Shown one piece after another: positions 1-9,333 of a stretch of DNA of 31,290 nt. Below the pieces are notes generated by a model. That model worked only from the letters and a program-made list of their open reading frames with translations, ran no database searches and was not told the origin of the DNA. The stretch comes from Chara braunii (taxonomy: Eukaryota > Streptophyta > Charophyceae > Charales > Characeae), in contig BFEA01000342.1 of assembly GCA_003427395.1 (NCBI GenBank), positions 674,577 to 705,866 on the forward strand, in the 5' to 3' direction. The number at the start of each line of letters is the position of its first letter. Position 1 is the first letter of the stretch. Made by a program: the position numbers and the translations under genes.

Positions 1-220
1 GAAATGGAGGAGAAATGGAGGAGATGGAGGAGAGATGGAGGAGAGAGGGAGGAGATATGGAGGAGAAATGGAGGAGAGATGGAGGAGAAATGGAGGAGAG
101 ACGGGTGTAGTAGTAGGAAAGATGGAGGAGAAATAGACGAGAGATGGAGGAGAGATGGAGGAGAGATGAAGGAGAGATGGAGGAGAGATGGACGGGAGAT
201 GGGTCTAATAGTAGGGGGAG

Positions 221-260
<40 letters not shown>
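1..260 (+). repeat. Polypurine tandem repeat (GGAGGAGAGAT-type) running into a GA microsatellite
   Basis: Imperfect copies of an 11-12 base unit, GGAGGAGAGATG and GGAGAAATGGA, fill bases 1-200, followed by (GA)n at about 226-270. The strand is almost purely purine. Long open frames through it (EERWRRDGGE-like peptides) are products of the repeat and not genes. It lies in the 5' leader part of element 1 and has no counterpart in element 2. Confidence 0.9.
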
Positions 261-271
<11 letters not shown>

Positions 272-310
272 TACTTGGATCGATTAGTTGAGCAACGCAC
301 CGGGCAACAG

Positions 311-366
311 GATGAGCAAAATCGATCGAATCTTCTGCTACAACATCGAAATATTCACTGTTAGAC

Positions 367-411
<45 letters not shown>

Positions 412-560
412 TACGGCAACAGGTTAGTCTCCAAGGCCGCGGCTGGCTTCGCGCAACTCCATCGAAAGGATGAGCAAAATCGATCGAATCTCCCGCTACA
501 ACGTCGAAATATTCACTGCTACACGTATGTGTGTTGTGTGTGTGTGTGTGTGTGTGTGTG

Positions 561-600
<40 letters not shown>
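311..600 (+). repeat. 158-bp tandem duplication ending in GT and GA microsatellites
   Basis: The segment starting GATGAGCAAAATCGATCGAA at 311 recurs at 469 with few changes, a period of 158 bases. Both copies run through a CGAAATATTCACTG stretch into CGTATGTGTG and then (GT)n and (GA)n (369-412 and 531-600). The intervening bases 413-468 are single copy. This is low-complexity leader sequence of element 1. Confidence 0.85.
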
Positions 601-601
<1 letters not shown>

Positions 602-649
602 AAGAAAGAAAGATTCTGTCGGCCCACCTCGACTCCACATCTGTCCACG

Positions 650-1320
650 ACACTTTGCGTCTTGCTCCGTTGGCGGCCTCCGCTCAGCCTCCGGTCGGCC
701 TCTGCTCAGCCTCCGCTCGGCACCCACCTCCGCTCAGCATCCGTTCGGCCTCCGCCGACCTCCTCTCAGCCTCCACCCACTTCTCGTTTTGCCTCCACCC
801 ACCTCCGCCTACCGCCGCCCACCTCCCCTCTATCTCCACCCACCTCCCGTCCACCTCCTCCCGCCATCTCCTCTCTTTCCTCCCAGCCTCCGCCGCTTCT
901 CCTCCGACTGCGCCACCTCACGTTCGCCTCCTTACGCCATTCCCTCTCTCTTTCTTCCCGGCCTCTGCCACTTCTCCTCCGCCTCCGCCACTTCTCCTCC
1001 GCCTCTACCACCTCCTGTCCGCCTTCTCCCGCCATCTCTTCTCCACCTCTGACACCTCCCGTCCGCCTCCTCTTGCCATCTTCTCTCGCCATATCCTCTC
1101 CGCTTCCGCCACCTCCTGCCCACCTCTGCTTGCTACCTCCGCCCACCTCTGGTCGGCCTCCACCCGCTCTCCTCTCCGCCTCCTCCCGCCATCTCCTGTC
1201 CGCCTCGGCCACTTCTCCTCTGCCCACTTCCCCTCGGCTGGCAGCCCACCTCCCGTCCACTACCTCCGCCCACCTTTGCTCGGCCTCCACCTGCTCTGCC
1301 TGCTCTCCTCCCCACGTGGC
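650..1320 (+). repeat. Degenerate pyrimidine-rich repeat (CCTCCGCC / CCACCTCC type)
   Basis: About 670 bases made of short degenerate units such as CCTCCGCCAC, CCACCTCC and CTCCTCCCGCCATCTC. Frames stay open on both strands because of the composition, giving Pro/Ser-rich or Arg/Gly/Glu-rich peptides. I do not regard these as genes. It belongs to the element 1 leader side and has no equivalent in element 2. Confidence 0.85.
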
Positions 1321-1336
1321 AAAGACGATTCCTTGG

Positions 1337-1378
1337 AGGGAGGGGGGGGGGGGAGGGGGGGAGGGGGGGGGGGGAAGG

Positions 1379-1420
<42 letters not shown>
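1337..1420 (+). repeat. G-run block followed by (GA)n
   Basis: Between 1337 and 1382 there are several uninterrupted G runs of 5 to 13 bases separated by single A or AA, then (GA)n to about 1418. The spacing would permit G-quadruplexes on this strand. The function, if any, is unknown. Confidence 0.85.
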
Positions 1421-1426
<6 letters not shown>

Positions 1427-1535
1427 GTAACTGTTCGTCGGGCCTACACTTGTGCTGTGCACGGGTCCGGTCCGGCGGTCCGGCGCACGTGCGGAACCGC
1501 GCCGACAATGTCCGCTTGCAAGTATGCGCCAAACC

Positions 1536-2107
1536 CTTAGCCTATCCCCTCGCCTTATGGATGTGCACTCACCCTATTGTACTTGTTGAGTCTGAGTCTG
1601 TCCGTCTTTTCTTTCTGCATTGAGTCTCTTCTGTCCAAGTGATAGGACTCCGTGTATGAAGGATAGGGCCTCGTTGACCAAACCCACACGGGTTGAATAG
1701 GGCTAAAGACTGTGTCTGACGACTCGACTGTCTCGGAGGACACGAACCCTCCCAAGGACCGGTACTGACCGGCGGGCTGCTCGGTGTGGCACGGTAGGCC
1801 CAAAATCCGAGCTGTGGGCTGCCCAACCGGCCGTCTAAGTCGTGAGAGGATCTGCTGACCGCGTCGTCCTGTTTGCGACGTTAAAGAATTCCTGAGGAGT
1901 TACGAGGGATCTCCTTAAATGCGTCGTGGTCAGCAACAGATCCTGTAGTGACGGCTGTAGTATTAGAGTCCAGGCTAGAGACCATAGTTGACAGGGTTTT
2001 ATACGGATCCTGTGGTCCATAGATTGAGTCAATCTTAGGTAAGTCGGTTAGGGGGAACGTCTAAGTGGTGAGGAGTGGAACCGTCACTGGGTTGTGCGTC
2101 TGTCACC
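1536..2107 (+). other. Conserved 5' untranslated leader of element 1
   Basis: From the CCTATCCCCTCGCC string near 1541 up to the gag ATG, this tract aligns with element 2 at about 16140-16693. Upstream of 1536 the two leaders are unrelated. Open frames on the minus strand here are short and not supported. It contains the conserved hairpin block at 1862-1917 and ends in CACC-ATG-G, a good start context for gag. Confidence 0.75.
1862..1917 (+). promoter_or_regulatory. Conserved double-hairpin block in the leader (element 1 copy)
   Basis: The string GTCCTGTTTGCGACGTTAA at 1866-1884 is identical in elements 1, 2 and 4. Here CGTCG (1862-1866) can pair with CGACG (1876-1880). A second hairpin follows: TGAGGAG (1893-1899), an 11-base loop, CTCCTTA (1911-1917), seven pairs including one G-U. 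Element 4 keeps the fold with a swapped closing pair. A role in packaging, dimerisation or translation is inferred. Confidence 0.6.
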
Positions 2108-3968
2108 ATGGTAGACACGTGTACACCCCTATACCGCAGAGCAGAATGCGAAAACCGCCACCATCCTGAAAGAGAGAAGAGAGAAGGAGGCCAAGAAGAA
2201 GGCCCTGATAGAGGAACATGCGGCCAAATTGAAGAAGATTGAGGAGGAGATGGCTAGAGAGAGAGAGAGGCTGAGGAACGACCAAGAAGAGAAGTTGAAT
2301 GCGGTAGAAGAGGAGGAAGATCTGTGAGAAGAAGAGGAGGCACTAATGTATGTGCCCAGGGAAGAACAAGAGGCGGCCATGAGAGAGTGGGATGCAGAAG
2401 ATCATCCACTCAAGTGGCAAGCTATAGAGGATGAGAAGAGGATGGAGTGGAAGTTCCGATTGACGAGGGAGAGGAAAAGGAGAATGGAGGCGGCAAGCCA
2501 GGCGGCGAAAGAATTGGAGGAGGTAAAGAAACAAAGAGAGTAGATGGCGATGCAAGTAGACCTACTGGGGAAGATGGAGATTATGGCGAGAAATATAGAG
2601 TGTCTGGCCCATGACCAGGAAGAACAATATCTGTTTGGTAGAGGTCAGGACATTGCCTTATGCTCTATACGGCTGGGGCTCAGGGACTTGCAAGGGAATT
2701 GGCGACGCAGGTGGGCTCAGAGGTGAGGGCCCGCCTAGAGGGCACGGAGCGTTATTGCACGGGTGCCATTGAAGGCGCCAAACTAACTGCTCGGAAGGAG
2801 GGGGAAGCACGTACCCGAAGGGAGCCTGTCAAGGTCAAGTTCCCGGATTCCTACAGTGGGAAAAATGAGGAAAATTTTGATAATTGGGAAGCCAATTTCA
2901 AAACATACGTGCACCTACAGAAGGTCTCCCCGGATGAGCATGTCTTGATAGTCGTCCATGCCCTTCGGGACAAAGCGGCAAGCTTCGCCCCCTCTGCCAT
3001 GCCGCCAACTGCAACGATGATCTCGTTGCCTATTCTGCGTTTATGCCCCTCAATGACTTTCTTAAGTTATTAAGGGAGCGGTTTGCAGACGTCTCGCGCA
3101 GTGTCAAAGCCTCTGATAGGCTGCAAACCATCCACTCACGCCAGTGGAAGAGTGCTAGGGCACTCAAAGGCATTATGGACGAGTTAGTCGCCGTCTCGGA
3201 CCATGGGGTCACGGAGACCCAATTGGTCAACCTCTTCTATCGTGCGATGCCCGAGTAGTTACGTGGGCACTTCTTCGAAAAGAGTCAGCAGTCCAACATG
3301 ACTTATGACGCTTTGAGCAGAGAAGTTGTAGCGTTCGAACCGAGGTCCATGTCAATTTCCAGTTTTTGGCATAAGGACCTAGATAAGGGCAAAAAGTGGA
3401 AGGGTCGCACCATCTCAGGACAGGTCAAGACCAAGGATCGCTTGATCCTTACTCTAGACGAGGGTGGTGTCAACGAAGTCCCCTACGAGCAGATTGAGTG
3501 GGGGCTGGAGGAGGAGGACAGTACCATTTGTCAGGGGAGGACATACGCTGCTGTCGTGGCTGGAGGGAGGCCGCAAGGAGGAGGTAGAGGCCAGGGCCAA
3601 GGGGGCCAGGCCTCAGGTGGCCATACTCAGGGCAATCAGGGGGTTGGTGGAAGAGGAGGAAACCGCCAAGCGGGAGGAGAAGGGGTCAAGGTCCCCCTCA
3701 AAACCGTTTTGGGAATAGGTCGCCCAATAGAGGGAATAGATCACCGAATAGGGGAAACAGGGCGCCCTCTTGGAGAGGTGGTTGGCACCGAGGGCTGCCA
3801 CAGGGCCGGCCTTGGGAAGACTTGGGCCTGGACCAGCGTTTATGGCAACAGCGTGTGGATCAGTGGCAGTGCATATATTGCGGTGACCTTGGCCACATCA
3901 TCAAATATTGTCCAAAGTATAGAGAGGCCCGTTTGGCTGCCCAGGGGTCAAAAGGCAACCGCCTGTAG
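2108..3968 (+). pseudogene. gag: gag of element 1 (broken)
   Basis: Gag would form the particle shell and bind the element RNA. The start is ATG at 2108 in CACCATGG context, equivalent to the element 2 start. The N-terminal part is very rich in Glu/Lys/Arg and predicts a coiled coil; about 35 residues present in element 2 are missing near 2325. A capsid-like domain follows (motifs FDNWEANFKTY, FLKLLRERFAD, QTIHSRQW), then a Gly/Arg/Gln-rich linker and a zinc knuckle CIYCGDLGHIIKYC at 3870-3911, fitting CX2CX4HX4C. Breaks seen: TGA at 2325, TAG at 2541, a frame change near 2675, another near 2990, TAG at 3256 and another frame change near 3685. The knuckle frame ends at TAG 3966; the downstream pol frame is offset by -1. 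Confidence 0.88.
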
Positions 3969-4174
3969 GGGTAGCAACTGCTCCTACTCCAAGGCCATGT
4001 GGGGAAGCGAGCGCGAGCCGGCAGGAAACTCCCACACCACATGTGCCTATGGCAGAGGTTGCAGGCCGGTGCCTAGATAGTTGTCCAGAGACTGCTTGTG
4101 TAAGAGTCTCTCTAGGCACTTCCCTCACAGGCTTGGCCGATGAGTTAAAGGAGAGGATGCCTGTCTAGGCCAAG

Positions 4175-5617
4175 ATGAAGAAGGAAAGTAGAGGACAACT
4201 AGTTTTAGTAGATGTAGGGATTTTTAGAGGTAGAGTAGGGGGCTTAGTAGATAGTGGGGCCACGCGCAGCTATATTAGTAGAAAGGCGCTGCATAAGTCG
4301 GAGTTGGGGCTAAAAGTCAAGAAGTTAGCAGACCCCATAGTGAGTATCCTCGCAGGCAATCGCACGATGCGAGTAGAGGATTATGTAAAGGGGGTCCAGG
4401 CGTACTTTCGCCTAGAGAAAGATGGGAAGATGGAGAAAGTTCTCCATTCCCTGACTCTCCTTGTAGAGGACAGCCTTCCTTCTGACATAGTCCTAGGAGT
4501 GGACTGGGGAGAGGCAGCAGGGGCCACACTCCATCTGAGAGAGCATGAGTGTAGGCTCCCTAGCCCGTTAGGTGGGGTCAAGATGGCCCGTCTGTTTCAT
4601 GTGTCCGGAGTAGACAACTCCTTGGCACAATGCTGCCTTAGCGCTCCTGCGTTCGCGAGGTTAGTGAAGGAGCAGCTAGAAGAACAGGTTTTTGTAGCCT
4701 ATGTTAGGCCAGTTATTGAGCCTAAAGAGGAAAAGCCCATAGATCCTGCCATTGCCAGGCTGCTGGAAGAATACATCAATGTAGCTAAGTCGCCTATAGG
4801 GGTAGTCCCACGGCCCATCCAGCATCGCATTGAGATTGAACATGGCAGCAGGACTCCTAAAGGAGCAGTGTATAGGATGTCCCAGCGGGAATTGGGGGAG
4901 TTGCGCAAGCAGTTAGACGAACTCCTAGAGAAAGGTTGGATTAGGCCCAGTTCGTCTCCATTTGGAGCACCTGTTCTATTTGTCCCAAAGGAGGGAAAGC
5001 TCAGAATGTGCATTGACTACAGGGGTCTCAATGCTATTACCGTGAAGAACGGGGAACCTCTGCCCCGTATAGATGACCTTTTAGATCGGGTGCAGGGTTG
5101 CAAGTACTTTTCGAAGATAGATTTGAAGTCCGGATATCATCAGATAGAGGTCCATCCTGATGATCAGTATAAGACTGCGTTCAGGACTAGATATGGGCAC
5201 TACGAGTTTATAGTTATGCCCTTTGGACTAACCAACGCGCCGACAACTTTTCAGCATTGTATGAATGACTTGTTTAGGCCGTGGTTGGACAGGTTTGTAG
5301 TAGTTTATTTAGACGACATTCTAGTGTTCAGTAGGACCCTCCAGGCGCATGAGGGTCATCTAAGGCAGGTCCTGGAGAAGCTCAGAGAGGCTAACTTCAA
5401 GATCAACGCGAAGAAGTGTGAATGGGCAAAGACCGAAGTTCTGTACTTAGGGCATGTCTTAGACGGAGACGACATCAAATCAGAAGATGGTAAAATTGCA
5501 GCGATCAGAGATTGGCCTACACCCCGCACGTTGACAGAGTTGTGGTCGTTCCTAGGCCTAGCTAATTATTACAGGAAGTTTGTGAGGAACTTCTCCACCA
5601 TCACTGCAGGTTGCTGA
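4175..5617 (+). CDS. pol: pol of element 1: retropepsin and reverse transcriptase, open but lacking RNase H
   Basis: An open stretch of 480 codons. Residues about 8-120 are an aspartic protease of the retropepsin type: active-site DSGAT at codons 26-30 (4250-4264) and a second conserved part DIVLGVDWGE. Residues about 220-475 are the reverse transcriptase: [53 protein letters not shown] and the catalytic YLDD at 5306-5317, then FLGLANYYRKFV. The true frame extends upstream, where a TAG at 4166 replaces the TGG of element 2, so the ATG at 4175 is only the first Met after that stop. The frame ends at TGA 5615, where a one-base offset separates it from RNase H. Alone it would give protease-RT without RNase H or integrase. 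Confidence 0.9.
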   Translation: MKKESRGQLVLVDVGIFRGRVGGLVDSGATRSYISRKALHKSELGLKVKKLADPIVSILAGNRTMRVEDYVKGVQAYFRLEKDGKMEKVLHSLTLLVEDSLPSDIVLGVDWGEAAGATLHLREHECRLPSPLGGVKMARLFHVSGVDNSLAQCCLSAPAFARLVKEQLEEQVFVAYVRPVIEPKEEKPIDPAIARLLEEYINVAKSPIGVVPRPIQHRIEIEHGSRTPKGAVYRMSQRELGELRKQLDELLEKGWIRPSSSPFGAPVLFVPKEGKLRMCIDYRGLNAITVKNGEPLPRIDDLLDRVQGCKYFSKIDLKSGYHQIEVHPDDQYKTAFRTRYGHYEFIVMPFGLTNAPTTFQHCMNDLFRPWLDRFVVVYLDDILVFSRTLQAHEGHLRQVLEKLREANFKINAKKCEWAKTEVLYLGHVLDGDDIKSEDGKIAAIRDWPTPRTLTELWSFLGLANYYRKFVRNFSTITAGC

Positions 5618-7609
5618 AGAAAGAAACAATCTGGAAGTGGGATAAGAATTGCACGCCTGCCATGAAGAAGTTGAAGCAGGTGTTGATAGAGTACCCAGTC
5701 CTTAAGGTAGTCGATTCGTCCTTACCTTTCGTTGTCACCACTGACGCGAGCCAGTATGGTATAGGTGTTGTATTACAGCAAGACGATGGCAATGGATATA
5801 GACCCATAGAGTTCATGTCGGCTAGGATGCCTTCAGAGAAGGTAGCGACATCTACCTACGAGAGGGAACTCTACACTCTTAGGCAAGCATTAGAGCACTG
5901 GAAGCACTACTTGCTTGGGAGGCACTTCAAAGTTTACTCAGACCACGAGACATTGAGGTGGCTGACTAAGCGTACTAGGTGGGCCGCAGAGATAGACCAG
6001 TATGATTTTGAGCTCAAGCCAGTCAGAGGGAAGTATAATGTAGTTGCGGACGCTCTGAGTAGGAGAGCTGACCACTTTGGAGCGATAGTTCATTATCTGG
6101 ATATAGGGAGAGACCTGCAGCAGAAAGTAAGAGAAGTGTATGCTCAGGACCCTATCTATGGTGACCTCCTCGAGAGAGTAAAGGAGGCCCCAGAGTCCGA
6201 ACCAGACTACCGCACTACTGATGGGCTGCTATTCGAGAAGACTAACAGATTTAACCGATTGTGCGTTCCTAACAGGGAAGAGATCCGTAGTTTGATCCTA
6301 GGGGAATGCCACGATACTGAGGGACATTTTGGTTGGCAAAAGACCCTAGCTAACCTCATGCGTGTGTACATATGGCCTGGGATGAAGGCGGACTGCATAG
6401 AGTATGTTCGCAGTTGTAAGGTCTGCCAGAGAAATAAGACCTCTACGCGTGCCCGTCTAGGTCTTCTCAGGCCCTTGCCTATTCCTGATCAGCCAGGAGA
6501 TTCAGTATCCATTGACTTTATGGACGCCCATGTCAAGAGTAGGCACGACAAGAGCCAAGTCATGGTAATAGTTGATAGATTCAGTAAATATGTTGTTTTT
6601 GTTCCTTTGCCCTCAGAGGCATGTACATAATTAGTTATCCAGCAGTTTTTCGATCATTGGGTCGGTGAACACGTGATTCCACTGTCCATAGTTAGTGATA
6701 GAGACACCCAGTTCACTAGTTAGAATTGGCAGGAGTTGATGAGAGTCTACGGCTCCAAGTTGTTGATGTCATCTGGCCGTCATCCAGAGACTAACGGTCA
6801 GACGGAACAGATGAACAAGATCCTGCAACAGTTCTGCGTATGTACATTAGTCCGGATCAGATCAATTGGGATGAGATGTTGCCCAAAGTAACCAGTGCGT
6901 ACAATAACAGCGTGCACTTGTCTACCTGTCGCACTCCCAACGAGTTGCACAAGTCCTTCAGACCACGTAGACCGTTTGAAGGACTTAACTGGGACCAGAT
7001 TCACAGGCTACCGCCCGGTACTAGGGAGTTTGCGTTACAGCACGAGAAAGAGTTAGCTACCGTGGTAGAGAACCTCAGGAAGGCCCAACACCGGATGATA
7101 GAACAAGCTAATAAGCATCGTCGCTCGTCATAGTTTCAACTAGGCGACCTGGTTTGGGTCAAGTCTAAAGAGTTTGCTCCTGAGGAAAACATCTCGCAGA
7201 AGTTACTGGCCGCATATAGAGGACCGTGGCCAGTTCTGGAAGTTAAAGGCGGAGAGGATGGCCCGTCCTACACAGTAGAGATCCCGGCATTGAGGATGGC
7301 CCGTCCTACTCGCAGAAGTTACTGGCCGCACCTCCACACCTACCCTGTGTTTCATGCCTCAAAGTTGTTGCCGTGTGTCACAAGTCAACAGTTTCCATCT
7401 AGAAGATCCATGATTCCTCCAGACATGGACGGAAGATACGACATTGACGACATTGCAGGTGAAGACGTCTTCAGAACAGGAGGTAGAGGTCGTCCGCAGA
7501 AGCTGTACAAGGTTCGATTTGCTTATCAGGAACCAGAAGACGACGCTGGTTTACTAGAACCGAACTTCTAGAAACAGCTCCTGACGTAGTTAGCGCCTAC
7601 GAGAGAGAT
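5611..7609 (+). pseudogene. pol: pol of element 1: RNase H, integrase and chromodomain-like tail (broken)
   Basis: The frame at 5611-6630 is open. RNase H motifs are TTDAS, YERELYTLRQALEHWKHYL, YSDHETLRW and VVADALS; about ten residues after RWL are missing compared with element 2. The integrase zinc domain follows (HDTEGH then CKVCQRNK), then the core with SIDFMDA, SDRDTQF and ETNGQTEQ for the D,D,E triad. Breaks: TAA at 6628, TAG at 6721 where element 2 has CAG, a frame change near 6835, and TAG at 7131 where element 2 has CAG. A 39-base in-frame insertion sits at 7290-7328. The chromodomain-like tail (GEDVF, YKVRFAYQEPEDD) loses its frame at 7544 through a missing C relative to element 2. 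Integrase activity is not expected. Confidence 0.9.
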
Positions 7610-7677
7610 AAGAAAGGTAAAGGTCCTGCCTTGGACTGAGTTATTCTCGGAGGACCTCGAATTTAGGCCGGCGGGAG

Positions 7678-8663
7678 TGAAACGGTTGTCACTTGTTAGC
7701 AGTAGCGAATGCAGATCCCAGGGCTCGATCCCTAGTTCTCACCTTACCTGTGTACAGTATCTGTGTCGACCCTGAGTGTTTGAACCCGTAACCTGTGTTT
7801 TGACAGTTGTTGTCTATCGTAGGTCTGCGTAGCAGTAGGGGTTCGATCTGTAGATCTGTCAAGTAGGAGTCACAGCCCTGTAAAGGTTGTAGCTGTAGGA
7901 ATCCTGAAAGGTCAAGGTCGTAGCTGCTACAGTCGTGAAAGGTCAAGGTCGTAGCTGCTACAGTACTCGAAAGGCCAAGTCCACAGACTTCCGGAAGGTA
8001 TTGAAGTGGCCTTTCGAAGCTGCCTCACGTTTCAGTCAGAGGCAAGTGGGCAAGTGGTGAGCCCAGCTGCATTACGTCGACAGTGCGACTGCATTGAGTT
8101 GGCAGTGCAAACCCATGCAGTTAGCGGTACCGGTCCAGTCAGTCCCAGTCCAGTCAAGCAAGTACCATGAGGGACTGTGTGCACCATGGGCCGATGGAAA
8201 GGGGCAGACCAACGAATCACAGAAGTATAAATCAAGGGGCAGCGTCCAGCCATTCATTCATTCCTGCATAAGCCTTGCGGAAGCGCTGCCACAGCGACTT
8301 GTGCGAGGTGGTCTGCAGTGAGCCCGAAGACGAAGTGGGCGAGAAGGAAGCTTAGCCATAGCGATAGAGTAGCAGCGGTCATAGCCGCCGTAGCTGTAGA
8401 AGTGTGCGGGTGTGTGTGTGTGTACAGAGTGTGATGCGTGTGGGATATCCAGGGTGATCCTGTGTGCGAACAGCAGTGTTGAGCAAGTGACGAACAGAGA
8501 GTTGTACAGGTGATGTTTCGCCATAGCCATTTGAAGTGAACTTGTATCTGAGCTGCGTTCTTGGTTACTATATCTCTGAGTTCTGAGTGGGCGCTTGACT
8601 CCAGTTTGCTGGGCAACCTGTTTGCATGCATGTGAAGTGTGAATGAAAGCGAGTCTGATTGCA
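7678..8663 (+). repeat. 3' LTR of element 1
   Basis: Starts TGAAACGG immediately after a short purine tract GGCGGGAG and ends GTCTGATTGCA, giving TG...CA termini. It aligns end to end with the element 2 LTRs and with the solo LTR at 24427. It carries a tandem 31-base unit (7903-7964), a nested palindrome (7967-8017), a TATA box at 8226 and a GT-rich patch near 8410. It is 986 bases, slightly longer than the 921-base 3' LTR of element 2. Confidence 0.9.
8226..8233 (+). promoter_or_regulatory. TATA box of the element 1 LTR promoter
   Basis: TATAAATC, followed by CAAGGGGCAGCG and CCATTCATTCATTCCTGC. The same box occurs at the aligned place in the element 2 3' LTR (22861) and the solo LTR (24873). 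Transcription would be expected to start about 25-35 bases downstream; that position is inferred. Confidence 0.6.
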
Positions 8664-8822
8664 ATGACGTCGGGTCCTAGCTAATATGCTGTACGGATCC
8701 TTCTGAAAAGAGCCTGGACACAAGGAGGACGTTTTTATTTTTCTACTTTTTTAATGCGCCGCATCACTTGTGCGTGCGGCACCCCCGCGCATGAGATGCG
8801 CCGCAAGTATGATTCAAACACA

Positions 8823-8871
<49 letters not shown>

Positions 8872-9333
8872 TACACACACACACACACACGGACCTGTAC
8901 TAGCAGGTCACACTTATGTTAAGCTGGATGTGCTTTATAGCTTTTCTAACTATACCACATGCTTTTCTGATTTTTCCAACATGCTCGGCCCGGATAAATG
9001 CAAGGGCTTCTCCAACTATGATGGATTGAACATGTGCCTGTACATAGATATGTCTCCCACCCAGAATTGAGTTCGTTGTCTGTCTCGTTTGGTGCTGTGA
9101 TTTCGTTATGTTATCGTTTGAACTAACTATATTGCTTTTGCCTTGTCTATGTGGCTGACCTCTTGGTTGTGTTTCAGAAGTCTTGTGGTGGCGGTCACCG
9201 TAAGGGCGCGGTTTCTTTTCCCTTTCCTTCCGCGCAGTGAGTATAGTTAACTCCCCACCCAAGGTGTGCCAGACTCACGTGCGGAGTACTCCTACTCATC
9301 TCACCCTTGCAGGAAGTTCTCCTTGACATAAAC
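8664..9333. other. Unassigned spacer between element 1 and a solo LTR
   Basis: No convincing gene is seen. It contains a direct repeat of ATGCGCCGCA near 8754 and 8794 in a GC-rich patch, the microsatellite at 8823-8890, and otherwise unique-looking AT/GC-balanced sequence. A minus-strand open frame of 120 codons (8900-9262) has no recognisable features. Confidence 0.5.
8823..8890. repeat. Compound microsatellite (CT)n(CA)n
   Basis: (CT)13 passes directly into (CA)n with one TA interruption. The compound purine/pyrimidine then alternating pattern resembles the GT-GA arrays of the element 1 leader in inverse orientation. Confidence 0.95.

Larger units (their letters stand above)
1..8663 (+). 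mobile_element. Element 1: Ty3/gypsy LTR retrotransposon, 5'-truncated by the window edge
   Basis: The order is leader, gag with CCHC knuckle, protease, RT, RNase H, integrase, chromodomain-like tail and 3' LTR, which is the Ty3/gypsy gene order. The copy is closely related along gag-pol to element 2 (14172-23305). No 5' LTR or primer-binding site is seen before base 1536, so the 5' end presumably lies left of the window. Many stops and frameshifts in gag and in the RNase H-integrase part make it non-autonomous, although protease-RT is open over 480 codons. The 3' LTR ends at TTGCA, followed by ATGAC; the target duplication cannot be tested without the left flank. Confidence 0.93.

Noticed and set aside
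4-291. 95-codon Glu/Arg/Trp-rich open frame
   Set aside because: Translation of the GGAGGAGAGATG repeat.
373-1623. 416-codon plus-strand open frame (and a 356-codon companion)
   Set aside because: It reads through GT/GA microsatellites, a polypyrimidine repeat and G runs. Composition alone keeps it open in several frames and both strands, with no domain.
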